A stretch of DNA of 64,000 nucleotides from Symbiodinium natans (lineage: Eukaryota; Sar; Dinophyceae; Suessiales; Symbiodiniaceae). The position numbers were made by a program, and so were the translations under genes. The notes under the pieces are model-generated. The model made no database searches. It was not told the origin of the DNA and saw nothing but the letters and a program-made list of their open reading frames with translations. Below, piece by piece: positions 30,192 to 40,600 of this stretch (position 1 is its first letter; every line of letters begins with the position of its first letter). Where the stretch lies: assembly GCA_905221605.1 (NCBI GenBank), contig CAJNDS010002267.1, positions 386,001 through 450,000 of the forward strand, read 5' to 3'.

Positions 30192-32159
30192 GTCATCCGA
30201 GGGTGCAAGCGAACAGGATGAGAACCTGGCACTGGAGGACGATGCTGATCAGTCAATGGGTGACGGTGCGATGGTGTTATGGTGTATGATCCAAGGACGC
30301 TGATTCAGTCGCCAACAACTGATTGGGTTATGCGTCGCGGTCTGACCGATCGTTCCGTCTGGCCAGCAATGGCGTACATGGCACAGAGGATATGTGCTGA
30401 AATGGTTCAAGTGGATGAAATGAATGCCCAGCTAGGGACTGGAGCACTCCTTTTTCAAAGGAGAGATCAAGGACATTATTGTGACCTGCATCATTCGTTC
30501 CATGACAACCCGTGCTTGCCGGCGGTGGGAAATTATCCTCTTTCGGTGATGGGTGCCTTGTTGTCTCCTGGTCTGGAAGGGGAATTCAAAAATACTGACA
30601 AGTTTGGAACTGCTATGGAGGCAATTGCCTATGATTGGAGTCGCAGTCCAGGCATGGAAGTTCACATTGAACTTATGGCGAGGGTAGCCAAATTGGTTCA
30701 CCCATTCCTGAATCTCGGAGCCCAGGGGTCGGTGATGGTTTCGGAATTTCTCTGGCAGCGCGGGAGGGCCCGGTTGATGGAGTTCCTTCAGGCGGCGACT
30801 TGTGCGGACCAATTGGAGGCTCTCTGGAGAAGGATGGACGACGATGCTGATGAAGAGGTGGATCCTTCGACAGCGGTGCTGGAAGTTCTTGGACCAGAGG
30901 ATGCGGTACTTGATCAAGGGAACAATGAATCCCTTATTCCCATTGAAGATGCTGGAGGTGAGACAAGTGGTGACACTGGAGGGGATGGCAAAGCGCCAGA
31001 AGTTTCTCCGGAAGAGGAGACATCCAGTGGGTCATCAAGACTGGCGGACACAAGGATTTTCTTGTGGTCAGTGTACTCCCGCGTGGCGTCGAATTTCTCT
31101 ATGCAGGACCGCACTACTGGTAAGATCTTTGACAGCACAAAAGGGTATCCTGGTGAAGGACCAAACAATGATGACAATCCTTCCTCTAAGAGGAACTTAC
31201 CCTGGATCTCGGAAGACTACCTCGACGAAGTGGTGTCAAAAAAGATGGAAAGGTCTTCAGATATGGATGGGTTTGTTCCGGGAAGTGAGGGACCATTGGA
31301 AAAGGTAGAGGTGGAGAATGTTACTGCCTCTAAAATTCTTATGGCTCTTTGGAAGAAGGGATATAGAGCTGGGTATAGGAGGTTGTGTCGTTTGAATGCA
31401 TCTGGATGCAAGGTTGGAGCAATGAAACGTCCAATCAAAAGGGCGCAGAAGATTGGCACTAGAAAGGCCTTCACGAAGATGTTCAATGTTTTTGGATCGT
31501 CTCAGCATGGCTCAGGAGTTGGCGGAAAACCAATCATGAAGGTGGTAGGACCAAGGCCAGGTTTTCCAGCTGTACTCCAAGCACCAAATACTGATAGCAC
31601 GTCGGGTGAAGGGAGCAGTTCCCAGGTACATGGCAATGTTCATGTAGAGCACAATCGCCCTATGGACCGGTACGAGGCAGAGCGCTTGGAGAAGAGGAAG
31701 AAGGGCTTCTGCTATTGGTTCGGCAAGGGGAAAGATCGCTGCAAATTTGGTGAAGACTGCAAATTCATCCATTCCGAAGATGATGTGGTGCTACATTCGT
31801 ATTGGTGCAAATACTATGTGGCAGGGAGAGAATGTTTCGCTGGAAAGGATTGTGGGTTCTCGCATGATGCAACTGGTGTGAGGTGCATCCAGTTTGCTCG
31901 GTCTGGGAAGTGTCGTTATGGTGACAGGTGTGTCTTCGAGCATGGTGTTCCGCTGGATGAACAGAGGCCAAGGTCTCCAAGGACGCCCCCAAGGGATGGT
32001 CCAAGGAGAAGTTCTGGTGCAAATGGTGGAGAAAAGGAGATCTCTCCTGAACAGTTCGATGATGGTGGCGATTTCATTTCTGTCCGATGGCAAGCCAGAT
32101 TTGGCTCGAGCAGAGGCGGACCCATTGTTCAAACTCCTGAAGTTCACTGGAGATACTGA
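30190..32159 (+). CDS. Element ORF3: triple CCCH zinc-finger protein
   Basis: The long frame runs from the ATG at 30279 (626 codons). An acidic N-terminal piece MSSEGASEQDENLALEDDA from the ATG at 30190 joins it in frame if one copy of an 8-base tandem (ATGGTGTT/ATGGTGTA, about 30271-30286) is removed. So about 33 residues precede the annotated start. Residues about 60-200 are helical, about 215-270 acidic. Near residues 477, 509 and 534 are three CCCH fingers (CYWFGKGKDRCKFGEDCKFI then H; CKYYVAGRECFAGKDCGFSH; CIQFARSGKCRYGDRCVFEH). Such clustered CCCH modules bind single-stranded RNA. The arrangement mirrors ORF2, suggesting duplication or partner proteins. No enzymatic motif. Confidence 0.72.
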
Positions 32160-32349
32160 CCAAATGGATCAAGAATGGGTTTCGTGGACCACTGGTATGT
32201 TGACCGTGCTGGAACTTCTCGAAGTAGTGAAGTCGTATGAGGTTTCGCTCGCGGAGGTGGAAGAATGGGTCAATGAGCTGAGGATATGGTACGAGCGAGC
32301 CAATTTGGGAGAAGAAAGGATTCCAAAAGAGGCAAAAAGAGGTCCCTAG
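32062..32349 (+). CDS. Element small ORF4a, helical
   Basis: 95 codons from the ATG at 32062, overlapping the end of ORF3 by 98 bases in another frame. The text (LFKLLKFTGDTDQMDQEWV, LTVLELLEVVKSYEVSLAE, EVEEWVNELRIWYERA) is strongly helical and looks native. It may be the true C-terminal part of ORF3 after a frameshift. Confidence 0.5.
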   Translation: MVAISFLSDGKPDLARAEADPLFKLLKFTGDTDQMDQEWVSWTTGMLTVLELLEVVKSYEVSLAEVEEWVNELRIWYERANLGEERIPKEAKRGP

Positions 32350-32891
32350 AAAGGGAGTCCAGCAAGGATATTCCTGCCGAAAAAGAAGTGGTTGAGACTT
32401 CGGAGACGGAGGTTGCCGTTGAAGAGGAGAAGAAAAAGGTAAAAAAGAAGAGGAAAGCTGCAGCTATCGAAGATCCTTACACTCTCATGGTTCCAAAGCC
32501 GAAGAAGATGCCGACGATCATTGAGAAGGGTGGATCATCATCCAATGTGGTGGTTTCTGCAGTGGAAAAAGCCTCGAAAACGCGCACAAAGTCAAATGTC
32601 GGTGGAAAGACAAAGAAGAGGGAGAAAAGTCAGAGTCCCAAAAAAGAAGAGGTGGTAATGGTGCAAGGTCCTGAAGAAAAGGATCGTCCATCTGATGCGG
32701 ATGCACCAGTGTCTACCACTGTGAATGCAGAGCTGGGTCAATCTTGCCAAGCGATTGAGGACGCAAAGAGAGAAGGATTGGTATCCTCAATTCAAAGGTG
32801 CGTACAGGATCCTGTTCTTACAGTTTCGGACCTGGAGTATATTCTGCTGCAACTTCACCTCAAGATTGCCAACAATCGGAAAAAGAAGTGA
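32286..32891 (+). CDS. Element ORF4b: lysine-rich protein
   Basis: 201 codons, overlapping ORF4a in the -1 frame around an A-rich stretch (CAAAAAGAGG). Basic blocks (KKKVKKKRKAAA, GKTKKREKSQSPKK) resemble nuclear-localisation or nucleic-acid-binding tails. A helical C-terminus follows (LEYILLQLHLKIANNRKKK). It could be the end of a single ORF3-4a-4b protein read through two frame changes. Confidence 0.5.
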   Translation: MVRASQFGRRKDSKRGKKRSLERESSKDIPAEKEVVETSETEVAVEEEKKKVKKKRKAAAIEDPYTLMVPKPKKMPTIIEKGGSSSNVVVSAVEKASKTRTKSNVGGKTKKREKSQSPKKEEVVMVQGPEEKDRPSDADAPVSTTVNAELGQSCQAIEDAKREGLVSSIQRCVQDPVLTVSDLEYILLQLHLKIANNRKKK

Positions 32892-33253
32892 TTGGATGGT
32901 ATGGATGAAGGGATGGTTTTTTTTTTTTTTTAGACAGGTGCGCTGGAACAGCCAATGTGCTGACAATGTGGTGGTTACTATTAAGGGTATGGAAATCCCT
33001 GATAGTAGAAGTCAGTAGCTTTTCGCGTAGCGAAGACCACGGTTTGTGGCGAAGAAGGCCAAGGAGTCTTCAATGATGAGAGGATCCTGGTGAAAAGAGA
33101 TTCTCTGTGGTTAGTGGGTTAGCCAATGTGCTATAATTTCGTCCTGGATGACGTAAAACCATATTGTGCATTTCGAGCAGCTGGCTGCTGCCCTAATGGC
33201 AGTTTTTGGCCAAAAGATCTGCACCTCCAATGTGTCCTAGGAAATCCTAGGAC

Positions 33254-33260
33254 AGGGGAG
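33254..33260 (+). other. Polypurine tract
   Basis: AGGGGAG directly precedes the 3' LTR, the position of the plus-strand primer in LTR elements. Two copies of the palindrome TCCTAGGA lie just upstream (33236-33252). Confidence 0.7.
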
Positions 33261-33547
33261 TGCGGAGCTGCAATTGGTATTGTAGAAAGGAGTTAGTGTT
33301 GAGGGTTGGAAGGGTCAATGAACCCGGAAATCTTATTTGGCTCAAGATGGCCCAGAGCCGTCCGCTTTTCGTTGAAAAGGTTGTGTCCGTGTGTTGGGTG
33401 TTGGGTCTTGTGGGAGGTAGTAGTCCCGACCCTTCTCCCTTAGCCTTTCCCTCTAGGGTGGGATTCTTTTCTTACTGGTTCGATCTGGGAAATCCATATA
33501 GGCGACTGCTGAGGGTTGGTTCCTGTTCCCTTTCGGTTGCCCCCGTA
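33261..33547 (+). repeat. 3' LTR
   Basis: 287 bases, 285 identical to the 5' LTR. Preceded by a purine tract and followed by the TAGGG duplication. The spliced-leader-like word is at 33336-33346. Confidence 0.92.
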
Positions 33548-33552
33548 TAGGG
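33548..33552. repeat. Right target-site duplication TAGGG
   Basis: Directly abuts the final TA of the 3' LTR and matches 24753-24757. The repeat text continues rightward as TTTAAAG, consistent with a split telomere-like tract. Confidence 0.85.
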
Positions 33553-34788
33553 TTTAAAGTTTAAGGTTTAAGGTTTCGGGTTTGCCTTTAAAAACCCAAC
33601 ACTATAAGGCCTAAACCCGAAGCCCTCAAACGTCGAGTTTGGGGGTTGCAGTTTGGGGTTCAGGTTTACGGGTCGAAAGTTTAGCGTTTAGGGCTCAGGG
33701 TTCAGGGTCTCGGGTTTAGAGTCTAAGGTGTAGGATGTTGAGTTTAGAGCTCCGGGTTTCGAGCTTGGAGTTTAGGGCTTGGCGCTGAAGACTGGCGGGT
33801 GGAAAAACTTGAGGAGTTGTATAAAGTTTGTTCCCAATAACGCATTTACCGGAAATGGCAACGAAACGTTTTTCCGCATGTTTTAACGGAAACTTCTGAT
33901 CTACTTTATTCGTTCACAATCATTGAATCCCAGTCATGGGTGTGAAACTCAAGCAGATGTGGAGATTTCAGATTTCAAACCCGATAGTTTTTGAGTCGGG
34001 CGTGACATGTTGCAGCGCGGTGCAAGAGGCTTGCGCATGCAAAATCTCATACTTCAACTCGGAATATCTTCGAAATTCTCATATCGTCTTACGGCCAGGC
34101 AAAATTGGATGTCCGCAGTTCATTCGAAATCCTTGCAAATTCGGAAACGACTAATATTAGTTTTGCATTTATGATGATTCTGGCCATCATTTCAAGTCGG
34201 GGAAAAGTTGGATTTCACCTGCTTCTTTAGTCGAACCCTTGCAAATCTCATGTCTCAAGTTGGGCAGACCTTTGAGATTTCCGAAAGTTTTCGATGAGTT
34301 GCAGTAAAGATTGCTACATTTTCGGCGTCTGATATTCCGCATTTGCCCGAATTTCAATTCTACGAAATGGGGTCGACTGTCTTGATTGAACTGATTCTTT
34401 GAGCACCTCATATTTCATCAGGGTCATAAAACGATGGTTTCAAATCAAACAACAAACACATTGGGAATATTAGAGTGAATGTTATTCTTTTCGGGCTTGC
34501 AACCATTTGGACTGATAGTTCTGGAAATCTTGGAAACTCCAGAATTCAAATGGCTAGCTTTTGATTTCAATATTATCATTTGGAAACTTATGAAAATGAA
34601 TTGGGATGCACTTGAAATCCTTGACAATTCGGAAAAAATTGAGAAATACAAAAATAATAAACAAATAAATGAATAAACACTCCTGGTTTGTCTTGATTCT
34701 GGATAAAGTCGAAAACCTCAAATTTCATCACGGCACAAGCCTGGAGATGCTCCAGTAAGGGAGCCTTGGAAAGGCTTTCAGGTTTCTC
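33553..34788. other. Low-repeat, AT-richer interval without supported genes
   Basis: After a short degenerate repeat (33553-33790), the DNA is largely free of TTTAGGG. Open frames of 65-75 codons on both strands have no recognisable character. Words such as AACGAAACGTTT recur here and near 35655-35720. Probably intergenic or a decayed insertion. Confidence 0.5.
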
Positions 34789-35213
34789 TTAGCACAAAAG
34801 ACACATGGGCTGGAGAGGCTCAGACGGGCTTTGAGCCTTGTCGATCCCCTTCAACACGCGTAGAATAAATTCCTTCTCGGGAGAAGCCTCTAGAAATCCA
34901 TACCAAAATTGCGCGGGGCGCCCTGGGCAGTACGTGCACCACTTTGGCACGTGTGTGGCCACGAAGCACGTGGGTTCCTGCGCCAGAAAGCAACGAACCT
35001 GTAAACCGCCAGGAGCATGTATGCAAAAGAAAGCACCGGTGAGCGCCAAGGGCGTGGCATGAAACCCACGTTGCGCCAACGCAGCGCTAGCTGCAGATCA
35101 GCAGGCAGCGCCAATTGCAAAGCAGCATGGCGAAGAGCCACGCGCAAAGCTACTGAGGAAGGAGTGTGACAGGCTCTAGCAGTTGCACAGGATGTCGCTT
35201 CTTCTTCTTCCAA
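34789..35213 (-). CDS. Possible unrecognised gene, frame-shifted or spliced
   Basis: The minus strand first codes MEEEEATSCATARACHTPSS.. (from 35213). From about 35060 another frame codes GFHATPLALTGAFFCIHAPG, CFLAQEPTCFVATHVPKW and FWYGFLEASPEKEFILRVLK, with a stop at about 34789. The composition is protein-like and there are many codons without stops. A one-base shift or a small intron would join them. No family recognised. Confidence 0.4.
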
Positions 35214-35384
35214 TGTTGCGCAGACGACGAGGGCACATCTCCAACACTGTCCTTAGTTAGATGCGATAGCTTTGCAGCATGAAAACTATACAGGGGCGGC
35301 ACCTATGTACTTGCGCATGATAGCACGAGAGCCAAGAGGCTGCGGCTGCGATAGAGTCCCGCAAGGCGGACGCGTGCATCTTTT

Positions 35385-35606
35385 TCATCTCAAGAAGCTG
35401 AAAGGCTTTGAGCTTCTTTATCCTCCTCACATCAGCCGAACAGATTGCTTTCCAGGAGGCTCTCAAGAAGCTGAAACGGGCTTTTGTGCCTCTTCATCCA
35501 GGTCAAACAAATTGCGTGTCAGGAGGCAGCGAAGAGGCTGAAAGAGGCTTTGAGCCTCTTCATCCCTCCTCATATACATAAACAAACTGCTGTTCAGGAG
35601 GCTTGG
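35385..35606. repeat. Three imperfect tandem repeats of about 70 bp
   Basis: Units start at about 35388, 35464 and 35530. Each contains (C)AAGAAGCTGAAA/GAAGAGGCTGAAA, GGCTTT..., CTTCTT/CTCTTCATCC, AAACAAATTGC-like text and CAGGAGGC. Open frames across it differ between copies, so protein-coding use is doubtful. Confidence 0.7.
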
Positions 35607-36897
35607 GTCTAGGGTTGATAGCAAACTGTATAGGACTTGGGTCCGAGTAAATATTTCAATGGAACGTTTTCAACGAAACGTTATCAACAAAGCATGTTTA
35701 ACGAAACTTTGTCAATGAAACGTGTACTTTAAAATCGGCTTGTTCGCTGTTTAGATCACTAACTTGGTAAACTCAGAATGATACCACGTACAATTTCCTG
35801 GTATTTCGTCGTGACGGCTTAGCAAGGTTTAGGGTGTACCTAAACCCTATATAACCCGAAATGAGCCATCTTTACTGTGGGCCTGTCCGCCGGGCGCACA
35901 ACATGTAGTGCCACAGGACAGCAAGGCGCCCCAAGGTTTAGGGTGTAGTTTTGGGGTGTTGGGGTTTTGGGTTTAGGGTTGTAGGGGTTGGGGTTTGTTC
36001 ACGGTTTGGGGTTTAGGGAGGGTATCGCCTGTGCGCATCTCTGCCCGAATGTTAGTTGGTGGTTGCGGGGGGAGGGCGCGCGGGTACTCTTTCGCTGCGC
36101 TTAGGGTTTAGGGTGTAGGTCTTCGGGTTCTGGCCAGCGACCTCGAAGAAGGTCCGTTTATGCTCACAGCGTTTCGGGTTTAGCTTTCATTCGGTCTTAG
36201 GGTTGGCCTTTAAGCCCTCTGAAAAATGTTTATATATAGGGTCACGTATAAACACACAAAAACCTACCTAACATAGGGGCCGTAGTAATTGGAATGGGGT
36301 GTTGAAGGTTCTTATAGTAAGATTATCAAGGAACCCTAAGGGAAAAATGCTAGTAAGTATTCCGACCCTAAACCCTAAACCCTAAACCCTAAACCCTCAA
36401 CCCTATTGTAATTACTCCGACCACTATATTAGATAGGTCTTAGGGTTGAAGGGCAAGAGAGCAACACGGACTTGTAGGAGAGAGCCGTGAGGCTTACAGC
36501 TTGTGTGTCCTGGTGCTCCGACCATCCTTCTGGGTCTGGGGTCTGGGGTTTGGGGCTTAGGGTTTAGCATCTAGGGTTTAGGGTTTAGGGTTTGGGGTTA
36601 GGGGTTAGGGTTTAGGGCTTAGGGTTTAGGGTTTAGGGTTTAGGGTTTAGGGTTTAGGGTTTAGGGTTTAGGGTTTAGGGTTTAGGGTTTGAGGGTTTGA
36701 GGGTTTGAGGGTTTGAGGGTTTGAGGGTTTGAGGGCGTAGGGCGTTGAAGGTTTTAGGGCTTTGCGTTCAAGGGTACACCCTGAACCCTCATAAGCCTTC
36801 ACGTATGCCCCTAAACCCTCAACACTAAACCGTACACCCCGATACCCTAAGCCCTCTAAACCCTAAACCCTACGCTTTCACGAGCCCTCAACATATG
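35607..36897. other. Mixed interval: repeats, foldback element, one candidate exon
   Basis: 35630-35830 is AT-richer with AACGAAACGTT words. 35880-35930 is open on the minus strand (RLAVLWHYMLCARR). 36201-36262 is related to repeat family A, 36262-36438 is a foldback element, and 36689-36735 holds TTTGAGGG units. Nothing else supported. Confidence 0.4.
36262..36438. mobile_element. Foldback/MITE-like element enclosing a CCCTAAA tract
   Basis: The arm ACCTACCTAACATAGGGGCC.. (36262-36290) is the inverted complement of 36410-36438 with about five differences in 29 bases. Between them lie unique sequence and a short CCCTAAA run. Non-coding. Confidence 0.6.
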
Positions 36898-36982
36898 CTA
36901 TGCTTGTCCCTGAGCTCCCAGATGGACATGACGATTCTCACAAAGGCTCTTGATCTTCTCGGAGTGTTCGTCCTCTTCCTCC
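36898..36982 (-). CDS. C-terminal exon with an acidic run
   Basis: After an AG acceptor the frame reads DEEEEEEDEHSEKIKSLCEN and RHVHLGAQGQA to TAG (36900-36898). It could be the last exon of the gene that otherwise stops at 37620, if the GC donor at 37625 is used. Confidence 0.45.
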
Positions 36983-37619
36983 TCCTCCTCGTCCTCCGCG
37001 CAGCGAAGTTTGGGGTTTAGGGTTAGAAGTTTAGGGTTTAGGTTTAGGGTTTGAGGTTTGGGGGTCCACAAATAAACATCCCCAAACTTCGAAAGCGAAG
37101 TAGACAAGTAGACCCTAAGCCCTAAGCCCTAAGCCCTAAGCCCTAAGCCCTAAGCCCTAAGCCCTAAACCCTAAACCCTAAACCCTAAACCCTAAACCCT
37201 AAACCCTAAACCCTAAACCACTCCATTGTTTAAGCGGAAGTTAAGGCGCCCCAAAGAAACCCTCGGTGCCAGGGTGCCGCGTTCGGGCATGAGGTGTAGG
37301 GGTCTTCTTTGGGCATGCCAGTAGGAACCGATGATGGAATCCCCAAGATGTCCTAGGTGATCCTAAACCCTAAACCCTAAACCCTAAACCCTAAACTGCT
37401 CAGAACCAGAACGTTCAGGGCATATGAGGCTGGGCCCAGGCCCGAACCCAACACCACCTCAACAGTTGGGAGTTTTGCGGGTCTTGGGGTTTACGGTCAT
37501 CAGGGGCTTTAGGGTTTAGGGTCTGGGCTGTTTGCTGGGGCTGTGCTTCATGGTCATTAGACAAACGCGTCGTTGAGAAGCGCCCTACGCCTCTTTGTAG
37601 ATTTGCCAGGGTTCTCGCC

Positions 37620-40600
37620 TCATGCCCGAGTGGTTTTCTCAAGAACCCAAGCAGGGGTGTCCTCATCAGGGTGGTCCTTGCAAAACTCCTCCTTGTCGTT
37701 GAAGTCCACTTCCTCCGCCGCCGCCTCCGCAGGAAGTTGAACCCCAACGCCACTATTCTTGCGGAACCTCAACCACTAAACCCGAAACGCCTGAACCCCA
37801 AACCCTACACCCCAAACCCCAAACCCTAAACCTCCCCATTGCTAGGAAACACTGGGAGGGCAGCCTGTGCATGCAAGTCCTCGCCATCTGCCTCTTCGAG
37901 GACTGCAAGGGCCCTGTGGGCGAAGGGCTTGGGATGGTAGGGGTTTAGGGTTTAGGGTTTCGGGTTTAGGGTTTGAGGTTTGGGGTTTAGGGTTTAGGGT
38001 TTAGGGTTTAGGGTTTAGGGTTTCGGGATTATTTATGGTTTGGGTTCTGAAGTGCTTCGTGCGCAACGTCCAGGCCTAAGGAAACTGGCACCTCATCGCA
38101 TGGAGCTGAGGGTTTGAGTGAAAGCCAAAAGCGCCGAACCCAAACCCTAAACACAAAACGCCAAAGCCTAAACCCTAAACCCTAAACCCTAAACCCTAAA
38201 CCCTAAACCCTAAACCCTAAACCCTAAACCCCCACATCTTGAAACCATCACGCAAGCCCTTGTCCCGGGACCAAACACTGAACCGAACCCTGAGCCTGCC
38301 AACCCATGAATCCTCGACCCTTGATCCCACAAACCCTAAACCCCAAGAGGTGGCATCGACGTTTCCAAGGCTGTAGGGTTTAGGGTTTAGGGTTTAGGGT
38401 TTAGGGTTTAGGGTTTAGGGTTGAGGGTTTAGGGTTTAGGGTTTAGGGTTCGAAGCACTCAACCGAAACCCCAAAGCCCGAAAAACCTCTAAGCGCTAAA
38501 CACGTCATGTTGAACCCTAAACCCCTAAACCCCTAAACCCATAACCCAGAAACTCTCTGAGGGTAGCTACATGGTCCCTTAGTCTAGGCCCACTTATACA
38601 GCATGCCTCTTCCATATCCCATAAAAACCCAATGGCCCATACTTCAGAACCCTGTAAAGGAGGTAAGGTACCATACTAAGACACCGTGCAACTGCCCTAA
38701 ACCCTAAACCCTGAACCCTAAACCCTAAACCCTAAACCCTAAACCCTAAACCCTAAACCCTAAACCCTAAACCCTAAACCCTAAACCCTAAACCCTAAAC
38801 CCTAAACCCTACCCCAAAAACCCAACGAAGCGGCTGCGTCCAAGGGGCTGCAGGATGGCTTCCGAGGCCGTGCAGTCGCCAGCGTTGGAGATCACCACCA
38901 CCTCGCAAAAGTGGGGGGGTTTAGGGTTTAGGGTTTAGGGTTTAGGGTTTAGGGTTTAGGGTTTAGGGTTTAGGGTTTAGGGTTTAGGGTTTAGGGTTTA
39001 GGGTTCAGGGTTTGGGGTTTGGGGTTTGGGGTTTGGGGTTTGGGGTTTGGGGTTTAGGGTCCAGGGATTGAGGGCTTTGAGGTTTAAAGCTTAACCCCCG
39101 AAATCCGGCCCTAGGGGCCCAAAACACCGCAAAAACGTGAGGATTCTGCAAACAGGATCAAACAGGGTTTCCCAGAATCCCCCTTATAGGCCGCCCCCTG
39201 TACCCCAACAATGGGCTCCTTCTGTTTGTGTCGCCTTTGTGCCCCTAAACCCTAAACCCTAAACCCTAAACCCTAAACCCTAAACCCCAAACCCTAAACC
39301 CGAAACCCTAAACCCTAAACCCTTCGTACCAAGCTCAGCCACATACCTGCAGGCGGGGGGCCATAGCTTCAACGTCCGACTCCCCAGCGGGGAGGACTGC
39401 TCCCTTCACTGCCTTGTGGAGCTCCTCGTGGGGTTTTGGTTCGGGGTTGAGGGTTGAGGGTTTAGGGTTAAGGGTTTAGGGTGTAGGGTTTAGGGTTTAG
39501 GGTTTAGGGTTTAGGGTTTAGGGTTTAGGGTTTAGGGTTTAGGGTTTAGGGTTTAGGGTTTAGGGTTTAGGGTTTAGGGTTTAGGGTTTAGGGAGGGCGT
39601 TCCCCACGAACCAAGGAAATCAAAGGATCTCCCATAGTCGTTCTCAACAAGAATGGGGAGAATGGGGTATTGGGGTTCGTAGCACCATTCCTGCAGCCTA
39701 CTTGCCAACATGCCCTAAGCCCTCAGCCCTGAACCCTAAACCCTGAACCCTAAACCCTACAGTATCATATGTACACATCTGTCTCGTTGGCGTTCCTAGG
39801 ATGGGAGAGCTGCCCAATACAACCCTGGAGCTCAAGACGCGTAGAGGCGGACCTAGATGATGGGCCCAACTTGGGGCTTGAAGCTTTGAGGTTTAGGGTT
39901 TAGGGTTTCGGGTTAGGGTTTAGGGTTTAGGGTTTAGGGGGTTTAGGGTTTAGGGGGTTTAGGGTTTAGGGTTTAGGGTTTAGGGTTTAGGGTTTAGGGT
40001 TTAGGGTTTAGGGTTTAGGGTTTGGGGTTTAGGGTTTAGGGTTTAGGGTTTAGGGTTTATATAGGGTTTCGGGTTTCGGGTTAGGGTGTGGGTTTCCGGC
40101 TTAGCATCTCTGTTTGCTGTCGTATTGCCCTGATGGTTTGAGGAGGAAGGCCTCTGATGTAGGTCCCTCAAAATTCCCTAAACACTAAACCCTAAACCCC
40201 AAACCCTAAACCCTAAACCCTAAACCCTAAACCCTAAACCCTAAACCCTAAACCCCTGTCCTGCGCCAGAGCCTTGGCTTCCGCCGGAGCTGTCTTCATG
40301 TCGAGGTGCTGTACGCCTTTGGCAGCGGCAAGGGGTTGGGGGGATGGGGGGGTTAGTGTTTAGGGTTTAGGGTTTAGGGTTTCGGGTTTAGGGTTTAGGG
40401 TTTAGGGTTTACGGTTTAGGGTTTAGGGTTTCGAGTTGCGAGTTTCGAGTTTAGGGTTTAGGGTTTAGGGTTTAGGGCTCAGGGTTGCATTTGCAGATGT
40501 ACGTATGTGTGGATAAATATAGAAATGACCACATGGGGGTTCCCCAACTTAGGGGTACCTTATTGGGGTCCTTATGATAACGGAATCCTACTATTTGGGG

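Larger units (their letters stand above)
24758..33547 (+). mobile_element. Copia-like LTR element without pol, carrying RNA-binding-domain ORFs
   Basis: An 8790-bp element with two 287-bp LTRs, a 5-bp TAGGG duplication, a half-tRNA-type primer-binding site and a purine tract before the 3' LTR. In all frames I see no aspartic protease, integrase zinc finger or DDE region, YVDD-type reverse transcriptase or RNase H, so it must be mobilised in trans or use an unknown enzyme. Coding capacity: overlapping ORF1 and ORF2 (together about 1420 residues), an antisense block (30191-29162), ORF3 and two overlapping small ORFs. LTRs differ at two of 287 positions, so insertion is recent. GC content and codon use differ from the intron repeats around it. 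The 5-bp duplication, LTR length and priming site all point to Ty1/copia ancestry. Confidence 0.88.

Noticed and set aside
32286-32340. A canonical -1 frameshift heptamer between ORF4a and ORF4b
   Set aside because: The A-rich stretch does not fit X XXY YYZ in the ORF4a frame; frameshifting is possible but not shown.
24758-33547. Hidden reverse transcriptase or integrase in the element
   Set aside because: I looked through all six frames of the interior for YxDD, the copia RT and RNase H blocks and the HHCC/DDE integrase pattern and saw none. A profile search would settle it.
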